A stretch of DNA of 64,000 nucleotides from Bombyx mori (taxonomy: Eukaryota; Arthropoda; Insecta; Lepidoptera; Bombycidae): positions 15,455,501 to 15,519,500 of the forward strand of contig NC_085121.1 of NCBI RefSeq assembly GCF_030269925.1, read 5' to 3'. Of the stretch, positions 11,636 through 26,600 are shown piece after piece. The first letter of the stretch is position 1; each line of letters opens with the position of its first letter. The notes beneath the pieces were generated by a model. The model ran no database searches, was not told the DNA's origin, and saw only the letters and a program-made list of their open reading frames with translations. Both the position numbers and the translations under genes were made by a program.

Positions 11636-14600
11636 ATGTCTGGAGTACTTGCCGGTCATGTGTCTAAACGCAAAAGAGGTCAACATGTAAAAAGTCGTGC
11701 AGGTAGGCTGGAATGATTGCGTTGCGCTTGCCAGGTTGCCCACTGCTTGGAGTTCTTAGATTTATATTTGCTTCTTCACGAAACATTCCAATAATCTTTC
11801 TTACAATGTGGGAACGAGGTTTCATTATTACTTCTATCTTAGGATTATCTTAGGATCATTTTTTTGTGGGAAAACTATGTTAAAAGTGTGGATTTACATT
11901 AAAATATACACCACCCGCATCATTTTCACAGTGAATTTTTTTTGTTTACTCAAATAAAATTCCACAGACTAACAAATATTTTTAAAACATAAGTTTTTTA
12001 AATCCAAGAATTATCATTTTAAATTGTCAAAAATAATAGATGACAATTTTTTCTTTAAATAAGAAAACTACTTGACTAAAGTTAAATATAACAAACAAAT
12101 TCTATAATGTAATTAGTTTTGGTGATTTCAAGGATACTTTGAAGCACAAGATTCTTTTCTTCAAAATCAGTGACTTTTGGAAAAAAAAAAACATCCTAAT
12201 TAACTAATTTAGTTTTTGTGGAGGTCTAACATTAGTGAACTGATACTAACCCAGTTGTGTTGATTCAGGACAATGAAGAGCATGATAAGTTTAGAGTGGC
12301 ATACATAAGCTTACTAGCAACGAGTCAAGCTATCTGCGTAAGAAGACTGCCATTGGGATGAAATGGTATTTCACTTCTATATTCTTCCCCTTAGCTATGA
12401 GAATTTTCAAGAAATATAATTACAATACTACAGGTTCACCGTTCAGAAAGAAAGAGTGTGATCTAAAACATTTTATGATTCATATTTGGAAATGCTTTCA
12501 CTTAAAATGGCATTGAACCTATAGGTATAAAAGAAGAAGGCAGGAAACCCTTCTATCAGTGTTTCCTGCCTTCCTGTGCTTAAATATGATATAATGCTGA
12601 TGCGAAAGCTGTGAGTTGGGATGCAGCTTTGGGGCTCTAGTCTTGGCATTCAAGTAGTATTGGTGAAAATTGATGAAACACAAAAAAAACTGCTAATGAA
12701 ACTTCCTTAATTTCAAAATACACAGTCACAAAATGTAATTAGTTATTTCTTGAAAATTTTCATTCATAAATACTACTAAAGCTTCTGGATACATGATGTA
12801 AATAATCATTCGTCAAAATACATATTATATATTTAATAATCAAGCTTAGGTATAGGAAATGAATACTCAGTCCAGAACCTTTGGTATATTTATAAAGCAA
12901 AATAAACTGGATAACTTGAAATCGGTCGCATGTTTTTGGGTTTTAATTATTATTCATAAGGTATAGAAACATTCATGCATGGTAGTTTTAGTTACAAAAC
13001 TAAATAAATAAAAATATAGAATAGTTTTTAAGATGTTTCCAGTATCTGATTATGTGAGCAGAAATTATACGTTTTACACTTTTAGCCCTGAAGCGTTAGA
13101 ACAGAAATGCTATCTATACAGATGGTTTCTTTCTGCTATGTACAATAGTTTTGTCGTAGTAAAAAAAATCCATTTATGTTATATTCAGTAAGTAACTTGT
13201 TTAATAGCAAGCATTGTTACAACTCTGCATTGAATTAGTCGATAATATCCATGCCGCTTATTTTGTGTTATACATCTTGTTCATACATGTACCCAAGAGC
13301 TTATGTTAGAATGGTGCTAGGCATTAAGTCACACTCACTCTAACCGGCGCCATCTAGGCGAACTACGGATAGCCTGCCGACCGAGAGGGCTGGTGGTCGT
13401 GAGGCCGACGACCGCCGGTTCGGCGTCCCGAACGGGAGGGTGATGGGAGAGATGTGCTTCGCACTAAATGATTCACTTTCCCCCTTTGCCTTTTCATGAG
13501 TTCTGTCTCATGCGAGGCTTGGACGTGGGTTGTTGAGCGACAGGAGGTTTTAGTCGGTTCGACTCCAACATGCTCCGGCCGTCATCCCCACTGGAGGGCG
13601 GAAGTCCGGCGATTTCCTCCTGACAATAAAAAAGGCATATCATAACTCATATCTTCTCCAATGTTCGAAATATCTAGTGCTGACCAAAGAAAAATAAGTT
13701 ATACCATCCTTCAAATCTGAATATAAGACGGCTTCTCAATAGATATAGGATAGCAGTACCTTTTTTGCTACGAAGAAATCTACAGACTCCCACCTGCGGA
13801 CCATGGGCGGTAAGATAGGTAGGCATGTAGGATTTTAACCAACTAAAATTTCATCAGATGCAGACCGGGTGCAAGGTGGCGCATTTCGTTCGGCGCGCAT
13901 AGAAATACTTAGCTGTGTAGACTTATGTTCTACCTATACGTTGGTAACCCAAGGGGCTATTTTAGCTACTCACGCACTGGTAGATGAGCTCACGGGCCCA
14001 ACCTGAGACAGTTTTTTAAAACTGACCCTAGCAAGAACAGTGATTCGCAGAATCTATCACCGTATCGAAATCGCAATCCACTTAGATGATCGAACGAGAA
14101 ACTCAGTGGGTTGTATCCATGAGCTTATTCGCACGTTGAACTATTCAAAATGGACGAGTTCGACGAGGACGGTGGCTGGTATTTCTTCTTCTTCTTCTTA
14201 GTCGCATACTTCATTTCTGAAGGTCGTGTCCCTGAAAGCCCTTCGTAGCTCTTTGTACCATCAGGTATTTAAAGAACCCAAAAGTATCGAGAGCGGATCT
14301 GGAGGATCCGACAAGACATGTTTTGAGCGATGGCGGCATTACGTTGCCCCGTGGAGCGTCGATTAACAATACGAGCCACCACTTCTATTTTGCAAATATT
14401 TACAACTAGCAAAACCCGATCGCGCTCCGATGTGACTAATTGTATAAAAAACATTTTCTTGAAAGGATCCCGTGCGCTACTTATCGCACGTTGATCGCAA
14501 TATATTATAACTTATTTGTTTTTCTAATAAGCTATAACATTATGGAGTTTCATCATTAGGCAGCGGCTTGGCTTAGGCAGCGGCTTGGCTCTGCCCCTGG

Positions 14601-17600
14601 CATTGCTGAAGTCCATGGGCGACGGTAACCACTGACCATCAGGTGGGCCGTATGCTCGTCTGCCTGCAAGGGCAATAAAAAAAAATTAGTCCAATAGTTG
14701 TTGCGTGAAAACCCAACAAATATTTATCCGCCCATTACAAACTTTCGCGATTAAAATATTAATAGAATGCTGTCAGCTAGAACGAGTTCGTATAGTTTTT
14801 AGCCAATTTTTGTCACAATACCGTCGCACGATCTCAATTTCGAACCCTAATTTTTTTTTAAGTTATCCCTTAACAATATTTGTCCAAAAGGATCCATAAT
14901 TATAATTATTTTTTAAGTAATAATATCGAATGCCACAACACCCCAACGCATATGTACTTTCAAATCGAAGTCATCGTGTCCTATTGATAACGAGGATAGC
15001 CCTAAGAAGACTATGAGGTAGTGTCAAACTGAGTACTCAAACAAACCTAAGCGCGGTCAGTCCTGACGTGACAACGTCTCCGATATCTATTGGAGATGAA
15101 ATTAAGGGGAAGCTGTCGTATTCTATACGTTGGTCCAACCAGATTCGCATCGCTCTTGATTCCACAGTTTATAACGCTCTCCATACCACCAGAGACAGAA
15201 ACAGATGGAGAAAGATCGTGCGTGAGAAAGTGATACAGAAGTATGGTCACAACCCTCAGCTTAAGCCTTTGCCTTTGAGGAATACGAAGCAAGGCGGAGG
15301 TCGCATTCTTTCATGGCTACTGAGAAGCCGTTACGAATCAATGATCAGCTATGATGAGGTTATATGTTTTATCGATACAATTGAAACAGCGGCATCGACA
15401 ATCAAAGGTAGTTGGCATCCATTTTGTGGTTTCCGTGTAAGGAATGCACTTTCGGACGAAATTGCCACATCAAAGTCCGGAACTATCTTTATATCGCTCA
15501 GAACAAACAAGCCATAATCCCACCGTCGCACAAACCAGTTTACGTTGATACATGGCAAATAGTCTGCGAATGTGAGTACTCGTGAACGCCCTTCATTTTT
15601 AGTAAAACTGAATATATTGCGGCAAGGGCACGGATTCGTGCCTCTTACCTTTTGATTAATAGTTAAACCGTTGGTTTAGGTAGAGCTGCGGCCTGTACCC
15701 AATAAATATTTTTACAATTCAATAACACATTTGAATGTTGTACTCGCTAGTGACTTCGTTCTCGTAGGTACTTGACAAACGTAACGAGTCGTACTCAAAG
15801 GACGATCTTTGTAGTTCAATTCGCAATTAACATAACAAAGACGCGGTAATTGTGTCCACCGTTACATTATAACGTTGTTGACGTAGCGCAACGTGAATAC
15901 ATGAATTTTATTTTACATAATATTAGATTATTTAGATGTTTATGTAATTGTAAATTTTCACAACGTGCAAGAATCCCTTACTCTTGTGTTTTGCCAACAA
16001 TTATTTAATTTAGTTAGTAGTAGGGCGCATATTAAGCCTTCATGGGTAGTTATCAGCATCCTGTCTGTTTCAAAATCTTTGTGCGTTCCGTTCCCGGTAA
16101 AAGGGAAGAACAACTGTTAAATAAACTATTGTTGACCTTTGGATTTGATCTCAAGGTGTATGAAGGCTTTGAGTGCTTTGACGTTGTTGTCACACACCAC
16201 AGTAAAAAAAATCATATTACCCGGTACAGATTAATTTCGAGTATAATTTGTATAAATGACCGTTGGTTCGGGAAGTTTATCTATGGTCGTGCAATAATTC
16301 ATCAATATCATGATCATTAATAAAAAATCGAATAAAATCACCGACGATTCTAGATTCTGATAAAAAAAATATCTGTTATAACATTTTTTGTTTTGGCTTA
16401 CATTATTAAAGTAGTATTTAACTGTTCTATTTATTTTGTAGAAAAATAAGCGACTGGTTGAAGTTTGTTTTATTGGTAACACTAAAGATAGTTAATAACT
16501 AGTGAACAAGAAAACAATGCTACTTAACTTTCTGTCTTTGCCTTTTCATGTATATGCATGTAGGTAGCATATAAGTATGATAGTTATAGAAGACCTTGAT
16601 CCTTGTTAAACTTAGTTAAGACAATTTTGTTCTACGCGATTTTAATGACGTTTTAATTTTTATTTTAACGAACGTAATGTGATCTCTGGAATAATTAAAA
16701 CCGAACATTTTTAGTGAAATAAAATAGTGAATTCTAAAAGTTATATTCAAGAGGTTGAGCCTTGTAACCTTGCTCTGTAAATAATCTATTAACCGATTTT
16801 AAAGAAATGCTGGCAACTTTGTCGATGTCAATTTTTTTCTTTTATAGAAAACTAGATGAAGACCGAGCTTTGCTCGTTTTTTTTTTATATCGCCATCTTG
16901 TTGTTTTTTTAAAGCGGTTAGTTGCTCTCAATTAAGAAAAATAGTATTATTATTCGCCAATAGATGTCGGGAAGAGTTGATTATTGAAAACACGAATAAA
17001 ACAACATTTTCTGAAAATAAATCATAGCTAGATCGATTTATCGCCCCCGAAATCCCCTGTATACTAAATTTTATGAAAATCGTTGGAGCCGTTTCCGAGA
17101 TTCAGATTACATATATATATACCTACAAGAATTGCTCGTTTAAAGGTATAAGATAGAGTTTTCGAAATTGATTTAAAGTACATTATTGAGTATCCCATTA
17201 AGGTATTTAAATATATGTATTTTGCCTGCTTGAAAGCCTTTAAATAAAATAGTTCTTAACTGCACGTGCAAATATAATACGACGCATCGCATAATATTGA
17301 TTAGTTATGAGTTGCTTCGTTTGTGGGAAAACCCGGGATATAGTCTGTTCCTTCTTTTTTTTTCTTTTCGGAAACATCGACAAACGCTTCCTTCAATTTA
17401 CAAGTTAAATTTGTTCTTCAAGTTAAATTTGTTTCTGTGCGATTCTTTCCAAAGTATGAAACTACGATGTGTTTGATGTTTTTCTTTTCGGAGTGCTCGA
17501 AACTTTTGCTAGCAATACATTTACGTACGTCCCAAATCTCGGTTACCTTGGTCAACTGCAAAGTCAATGGCCATCTTGTTATTGGAAGGCTTTGTGTGAA

Positions 17601-20600
17601 ACTATTGTCGTTTTTAGTCTTTAAGAGTCTTTAGTTGAGTCAGAATTGTGTAGCGAGAGAATAAATTATTTTTCATTGAAATGCGCGCACGAATTCAAGG
17701 TCGAAGCAATTGCCGGAACCCATAGTTGTGGCAGCGTAAATCCCATCGTCCCGATGAGTTATCGTGACATGAAAATAACGATGTTATCCTCTTCCCGCTG
17801 AGTTTCTCGCCGGATCTTCTCAACGGGTCGCGATTCCAATCCGGTAGTAGATTCATTCTCGAAGCAGCTGCTCTAGGTCTCATTCGGAGGCGTTCGGGTA
17901 GCTGTTAGCAAATCCCATCCCTCCTGGCTGAGCCTGTACTCGCCCACCTGTCCTGGTGAAAACGGACCACCAGTAATCATTCCTTCATAAAAAACACATG
18001 ATTATTGCGGCAAAAATAGATAGGATTATGGTAACAACAGGTATTTGTTTATCTCCGTCTCATTGATCTACGTTTACGATTATTTTCGGATGTCGATAAC
18101 AAAACATGGAGATCACGTTCTTGCGTCATTTTTCTAATACGTTGATATTAATTTGCGATAACTTTTATCAGTTTTAATCACGTTGTTCAGCAGTCGATAT
18201 CCTTGATTCGTCTGTCTCGTTACGTCACACTCTGTACTTCTCAAACACTTTTGATAAGTTAACGTAAACAATGGCGGCCCGAAATGAAGCTTCCGTTTTA
18301 CCCGAACTCGGACGCGTGCGCCGCCTATTCCCAACGCATATACGGAGTTTGGGTGGTTTTATCGTAACCAATCAATAATTGTAAATAAAGATGCTTAAAC
18401 AAAAACCGACTTCAAATAGAAAAAAAAGGTATTCCAAAACAAATTAATATACACTAAAAATAATAACCATCGAAATCGGTTGGCGTGACATTGAGTTATT
18501 CATTTATTTGTCGCGCACGTACTTAAGGCTTTAAGGCTTATATGGTTTTCTCATGTATACCATTATCAGAGCTGAACTAAATTGAAATGGGACCACACGG
18601 AAAGCGTCAGCTTTCTAATAAAAAAAGAATCATCAAAATCCATTCACCCAGTCAATAGTTATGAGGCAACAAACATAAAAAAAACATACGGTCGAATTGA
18701 GAACCTCCTCCTTTTTTGAAGTCGGTTAAAAATTCTTGAACAGGCCCCTGTGCTTTGATACGCAAATTTTGTCGTGAAAAATAAATACAGCCAATAAAAT
18801 TAACTACTAAAATATACAGTACGTAATCGTACGCGAAAATGAAGACGGCATCAAGGGGCGTATTTAATTAGGAAAAATTGGTACTTGCCCGCGAGATTCG
18901 AACACCGGCACTGTTACATCGCTCGCTACAAATGCATCGGGCTTTTTAATTTTTAGGCCACGACGACTTGAAAATTTTTCTAAATTCAACTTCATTTTTT
19001 TAAACTGCCACGTTTCTGTAGCGCCTCGGGGATGTTTGCAGACGCCGGTGTTGACGGCTTTGCTGCAATACTTAGGAAACGAGCAGCATTCCTGATGCGG
19101 TGGCGACTCCAACGGTTACCTGCAACTCATTGCGAACAGAATAGAGATGGATTGTCCATTCTTCTTAACATGGAATCGCCTACATGTGGCGGGATAAATA
19201 TATGTATATCCAAATTATATTTTCATATATGGGCAAAGATATGGTCTGAAATAAATTATTATTATTATTATTGAGGCTTTTTGACTACACGGATTGTAAT
19301 AGAGCGTACAAAATAAAATATCGAGTGAAAAACAACAACTTCGATTGTATTACAAAATTTTACTCATAGCAAATAGGCTCTCGCATGGATATATGTATGT
19401 GTAGCAGATCGATATAAAGTAATGTGTTTTCATTGTAACTCGAATAGGGTCAAGGTGAGCGCTAATTGCATACGAAATACAGATAAGGCGAAACCCATAG
19501 CTTACAAATTGCTTTCAAATAAAATTGGGTAGGCTATAAAATAAAATAAAATTGAGCAGAAAACTTTTTGAATAATTCTGAATTTAATTAAGTTTAAAAT
19601 TAGTTGAAGACCTATATTCCTATTCGTGTAGGTAATAAATACCTTTTTCTATTTCCAATGATGTGAATACGGACTGTTTTCAATGTTCGTCGATTCATTA
19701 TTATTTTAATCACTTAGGAGTTTTTTCAAAAAAGATGTTAATAGAGATTCAAATTTTTTGAAAAAAAGATACATTACATAAGATATGCCTTATAGTTCAG
19801 CCTTCGGTCGAGTTGAAACGGAAAGTTAGAACTCCCAACTCTTTGCCCAACAGGGCCCTTTCTTCGTCCAGTCTCACGAGCTAATCTTTCGATACTTTGG
19901 CCGAGCTTAAGGGGCATTAGTACTATACATTACGCTAATTCCTACTACTGAATTACATTCCCAACTACGATTGAACGCCACGATTACGTATTACTAAACG
20001 AACGGTAGGCAGCGGCTTGGCTCTGCCCCTGGCATTGCTGACGTCCACGAGCGACGGTAACCACTCACCATCAGGTGGGCCGTATGCTCGTCTGCCTATT
20101 GGACTATAAAAAAAAACTAACAATAATGAATACATTGCAAATTCACAGTGCTGAGAATGATGGCAATAATGCAGGACAGGAATAGAGAAGAAGTGCCCAA
20201 GGAGTTCTTGGAGACGGGACGCACGGGACGGAGGAATGCCATGCCGGACATCCTGCATCCACAAGGCGCGGAGGTTACGACCGCGGATCTGCCGTCCAGG
20301 CTGCAACAGCTCGTCACCACTGGTAAGACTTCAATGCGATTTGTGTGTGTGTGTGTTTTTTTTTATGATTGGAGGATTACTGCTGGCCCGGAGGCCTTTC
20401 CAGTTTCAACAGGACAGGTGGGCGAGCAAAGACTCAGCCAGAAGGGGGTGTGATTATATGTAGATATAATATAGATGACTAGCTTTTGCCCGCGACTTCG
20501 TCCGCGTGGAATAGTTACTTTGGCATAACGCTAAATTTTACCCGCCTCTTCATTTACGTAGAAAGTGAAATAAATATAGAAAAATCCCAAACAGCTAAAA

Positions 20601-23600
20601 CTATAGTCAATTAATTGGATTGGATATTGACGTGACCGTCGGTAATACAGTGCAACGGTATTACAGTACTCAGAATTGGAACTTCATTACTGAACCGGTA
20701 GATGGCGTTGAAGAAGCTAGATTTTGAGATTTTTTGACAAACAATTTTTTAATTTTTCGTTAAAATATATATTTTTTCTTAATAAAAAGTTGATGATGAT
20801 CGGTTAAGTAGTTTTCGCGTGAAAGCGTAACAAACAAACTTACATTCACATTTATATATTAGTAGGGATAAGTATGTGACAGTGATTCTGTTCTTTAATA
20901 AGTATCAAGCGGTAAAAGCAACCATCAGCTTAATGTACATATTACCAGCCGGCCAACACAGAGTGATAGAATATTAATACATAATTTAATTACTTTGAGT
21001 ACACACACTACAAATTTAATGAAATCGATTTAACATTCGCCACGTGAAGTTACCAGGGAATACTTTTTAAAATTTTACAATATTATGTCGGCTACTTATA
21101 AACTAATTAATTAATGTTTTTAAAGTCGACAATATAAATTCCAATTCACCTTGAGACATGGGGTCAAAATTTCAGTTTATATTGTACTGTGATTACCTTT
21201 CGTGGAAATAGGAATGATATTAGTAGATAATTACAGAAATTGTAAATATGGCGGCTTTCGTCTTATATATTATTATCATGATATTCGTTTACCGTGTTTG
21301 TTTATTTGTGAACTTATGTCTGCAGATACTTACCTGCAGATGTTTAACCTAGCCGCGTTTCGATATGCGATTCATGGAAACTTTAAAATTTGTAAAAAAA
21401 ATATCCGCCCATCTATATATTAATACGTGAAGCAAAAACTTTGTATCCCCTTTTTACGAAAATTGCGCGGACGGAGGAGTATGAAATTTTCCACACTTAT
21501 AGAGAATATAGAAAAGAAGTGCACAATGCTAATATTTTTTTAAAATAATGCATAAAAGATACATTAAATCAGTAAAGAAAACATTACACACACTACATAC
21601 CATGTATTTAACGCACACACGCATGCATACTATTTATTGTCAAACTTTTGTTCTTGACGTCTGTGGTCAAATTGAGAATAGATTAAATATTGTTTGTCTT
21701 TATTAAAAAATAGCGACCCGCCCTCGCTTCGCTTCGGAAACATTAAAACACACATGAAAGCAAAAAAATAAAATAAATTTTTTTTTTAAAAAAAGTAGCC
21801 TATGTTCATCAGGGACAATGTCGGCTTCTAATGGAAAAAGAATTTTTCAAATCGGTCCAGTAGTTTCGGAGCCTATTCGAAACAAACAAACAAACAAATC
21901 TTTCCTCTTTATAATATTAGTATAGAAAAGTATAGTGTAGCCTTGCCAAATTTGTAATTATAGAAGTACATATAAAATACTATTATAATAGTGTACAAAC
22001 TTACAATTCCAATTAAAGTCGAATTTCGACTACTGTGGGACCTCTAGTAATTAAAAATACATAATCTTACGATACGCCAAATTGGCCAATATTCATTTTA
22101 ATGGTTAAGTACTCCGTTGATAGCTCTTCTGACCATTAGGTCTACTTAAGTCATCAGAGGTAATGTACGCTTTGACATCTACTACGAGAAAAATTTACGA
22201 TAATTTATGACACAAAGCCCAAAACGTGTTCTATAAATTATTATTTAAGGTTTACGTATGTTTGAGAAAAAAGATAAAATTAAAAAAAAAAAAACTACGA
22301 GTTAATTCCCTATTTCAATTAACGTGTATAATTCTAGCAATTGATAACGTATATACAAAATTTTAAAGATGTAGAGGAAATTGCCCTGATCATGTCAGCT
22401 CAGAATTCCGAGAACAATTTTTTGAAGCTTCCGAACGTTTCTAGGCTCTGAAAAAATATGAAAGATTTTCGCCTCCTTTATATTACTTTACACAGCCGTT
22501 AGCCATGCTATTAACATTCACTGCAATGTGAAATCTTCGAGCTCCCACTCCAATCTGTTACTTGATGAGCACAAAAAATGTCATGCTCATATCACATTCG
22601 TGATGACTCAGACTTCATGGCTGACAGTAGCTTGCATCACCCCATTGATTGGCACGAGATGATCATTAAACTTCTGACGTCATTTATGTTTTAAACACGA
22701 GAATTATTAACTACTCTGCGCTCTGTTTTCTCTGTAATATAATTTAGTTTTAATAAATTACATTTTCTTTTTATTGCTTATATGGGTGGCACACGAGCAC
22801 ACAGCCCAACTGGTGTTGTGTGATTACTAGAGCCCATAGACATCTACAACGTAAATGCGCCACCCACCTTGAGATAAGTTCTCAGGTCTCAGTATAGTTA
22901 CAACGGCTGCACCATCTTTCAAACCGAAACGCATTACTGCTTCACGGCAGAAATATGCGGGGTGGTGGTACCTAGTCGTGCGGACTCACAAGAGAAGAGG
23001 TCCCACCACCAGTGAAAGTGTACCATCGCAAGTGAACTAAACAAGTTTTAATTGTGTGTTTTTAGTTTGGTGTTCCTTTCGCCTTGCGTCTGCCTTTTGT
23101 TCTGCTGTATTTGTGTCTTCATTTGTAGTCAGAACTAACTAATACTATTTATAGTACACTGCGAACTGGCTACCAGTCTTGAGCACGCCTACTCTGATCG
23201 ACAGTTATACGCCAATTTAATACAGCAAAACCTTATTTCGTATTAGTCTCACATTGCCTTCCTTATCGGTTAACACCTATTTACTTTCAAACCCGAATTC
23301 TTAATCTTAATCTCGCATTGTTATATTTTCGGTGCTTAAGAATACTCCGAGTGAACAGTCTTTATCAAGAATCTCCTGTGAAACATACGAATTAGTAAAA
23401 ATTAATGTGATTATTGAAAACCAACAAGCCGTGACTGTCGTTAACATGGTCATTTTACTTAGCAACTGGATTATCTTTCGAATGCAAATGACGTACGTAC
23501 TTATCATTGTATCTTATCGTGTAATCGTTTCGTTTGTTTGTAATTGTATTCTTCATAGCTGCGTAACGCTGTAGGGCAGAATCTTCAATGTTACAATGTT

Positions 23601-26600
23601 GTTTGCAACCCTTTGCAAATAACGCCTTTTGGTGATTACATCCGCTCAGTAAATCTTTCCGTCGTCTTTATTCCCAAACAGCAAATATTCAAAAACTATC
23701 ACATTTATAGTATACAAATATGCTCAAACTTATCTCATTCTTAAATATCTTTAGTACTGGATTTTTTCAATGTTGGGTTGGTAGAACATGCTGTGATCTC
23801 TTACTATTTGATACCAACTTTCGAGAAATTTCCGCCTTGGGGCAATTATGCATCTCAGTTTGAATGTTGAAGTTGTGATATCTATAGGCTCTGGTAAACC
23901 GTCTTTTGGGTGATTTTCCATAACAGGAATTGAGTACAGACGCTCTTTTACAAAGTGTTGACATAGATGTTGGCATATCACCACTGCTCATTAGTGACAT
24001 TGCTATGTTGGTTTTGAACCGTTTCGTAAGCCAGTAAAAACATGAGCGTGATATCTGTTTTTTTTGCAAATGTATTTATTTATGGGATCATAAAAGTATC
24101 TTGAGCTGATTTATTACAGTAATGCAACGGATAATTTAAAATTAAACGCAACTACGAATTGCATCAGTGCTTGGATACTTCCCAAATAGTTTGCTCTAGC
24201 TAATACAATATTTGAGAGTATATTCATTTACATTTGTATGTATGTAGATCTTAATTGCATTATATTCGCATATCGTATCAATTACGTATTCATCGTGGAT
24301 GACGTGTTCGTCTATTAGGCACTTATTAAAAATAATTTCGTATACAAATAATATATGTGACTTAGTAAATTATTAACCACTCTAATTTATGATTTATAGG
24401 TTGACGCCATGTCCCTTTCAGCATTAATTTGCTCACTTTTTAGAGTTTCGAGCGAAATGATAAAGAAAACGACACTTTTAATATCGTTATGTAGGTACAT
24501 CAAGAGTATGTCCATAATGGTCGGCAATTGTTATATCTCTCGCGTTTTGTGACGATGTAGTCATATGGAATTTATATCTCCTCCTTGCGTTAATATTCCC
24601 CAATGCCGGGAATCGTGGCCTCTCTGAATCACTTTCTCATGGACTATATTGCACCAGTTCAGTCTTATCCTCATGGATGCTGTGTGGATGGCATCGTGGA
24701 TTAATTAATATATCATGGCACACAAACCAATATTTTTTTCTTTATTCTCACCGCAAAATTTTAAAGGTGTCTCATATTTATATATTATTTATATTAATTA
24801 AAAAATGGTAGTAGCCGTAAAGTCGTAAAATTTTATCAAGTCTAAGCTGGAGCTCATATACATCTACAACGTAAATGCACCGCCCACCTTGAGATATGTG
24901 TTCTAAGGTCTCAGTATAGTTACAACGGTTGCCCGGCCCTTCAAACCGAAACGCATTACTGCTTCACGGCAAAAATATGCATCATAGAAAGCCTTTGACA
25001 ATAGAACCTTATTAATGTTCAAACTTATAATTTAAATTAATAATTATGGTCCAATTTCGACTTCTAGGCGACCACTAGTACGAATAAAAATAGAATTAGC
25101 TACTGGGATGAAACATTTCATCAGCCTCGTTTTATCGTTATCAGTCATTGTTTTGTACGAGAGTCATTCGTATCGCAATCCGCCTGTCACATGTGATAAT
25201 CGAAAGCCCGCGATGACGTTGTCGAGTCGACCGATTAATATCCTGATAATGCGGGGTAGTTCGTACAGCAAGATACTTTCATAACGTTCTATTGCGTGGG
25301 TACTGTTGACAGAATAAACACTTTATTAATATTAGTTGTAGTTGATGATCTGTGAATTCCCATTTGCCTTTTAAATTAAATATGTTTATTGACGCGGCGA
25401 TATTCATTAGTTATTGATATTATTGATTACATAAAAACAAATTCAAATCACAGAGAACCACTTTGATTTATTTATTAGTCTCTATGTATTGTTATGTATG
25501 TATATATATATATTTATTCAGTTTGGCAACCTATGTAATCTGCTAAATGGTGTAGAATAAGAAAGTGTTAAGCTCGGTCTTAAGATCAACCATTCGAAGA
25601 CCAAAATAATGGTAATAGATAGAGCGCAATTTCTTCCACGCTCTGATGCACTCAGCGGCTACAAGAAAGTAGCGGATTTCATATATCTTGGGTCGCAAAT
25701 AATATCCGAGGATAGCGGCACGGGAGAAATACTCCGACGATCCGGTATGGCTAAAAGTGCGATGGCCTCGAGAAGATTTGGAAAAACCGTAGCATTCGCT
25801 TTAAAACCAAAGTCCGCTTGGTGCGGGCATTGGTCTTTTCCATATTCCTCTACGTAGCAGAGACATGGTTCATGAAAAGCCGCTATTGCAAATATATCGA
25901 TGCCTTTGAAATGTGGGTGTGGCGGAGGATGTTCCGAATACCATGGATTGCCATGAGAACTAACGAGTTGATTTTAATAGATCTAAACTGCAAACAAAGC
26001 TCTCTGCCATCTGCCAAGAACGTAATAAGAGCTTGTTTGGATACATCATGCGGTCTCCCAGACATGAATTAGAGAAGCTCATAATTTTGGCTCGCATAGA
26101 AGGCAAGTGGGCAGAACACCAGCCAGATGGTCGGATTTGGTTAAAAAAGTGGATGGTGGTAATCTATACCATGCCACCCATGACCGAAGACTATCGAGGA
26201 AAGTAACATGTGGTCGCGATCCTCAGCAGAGAGGGAACTATGTAGAAAAAATATATCGTTTTATATAGTTATATACTCATCGAGAGCGTGGACTTCGCAT
26301 TTCATTTTAGTAGAGTATGTAGCGTGCAATTCAATGTGCATTAATGAAATCGATTTAATCCATTACGATTCTTTTAGTTTTATCTACTCGGTAAAGTGCA
26401 TTAAAGTCTTTAGTTGAATTTGAGTTTCCTTACACCCGTAAAATAGCACATACAGGTTGTAATTCTTTTTAATAACTTTTGTTTTGTTTACCGTACGCCG
26501 ATAACGTAAAGGCCTACCTTTTGATGACTGTAGTCGATTTCACGCGATTTCGACACGTGCTCGCTTAATTTGTTTTGGTATATAAAATGTAAACAATTTT

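Noticed and set aside
12537..12572. Hairpin considered as a microRNA precursor or terminator
   Set aside because: The 12-bp stem is too short for a microRNA precursor, and bacterial-type terminators do not apply in a eukaryotic intron.
23751..24069. Two overlapping minus-strand frames in PKI intron 2
   Set aside because: No domain could be recognised in either frame, so it is left as an unassigned stretch.
25609..26072. Two open frames that could be small genes
   Set aside because: Together they are successive pieces of one non-LTR reverse transcriptase separated by frameshifts.
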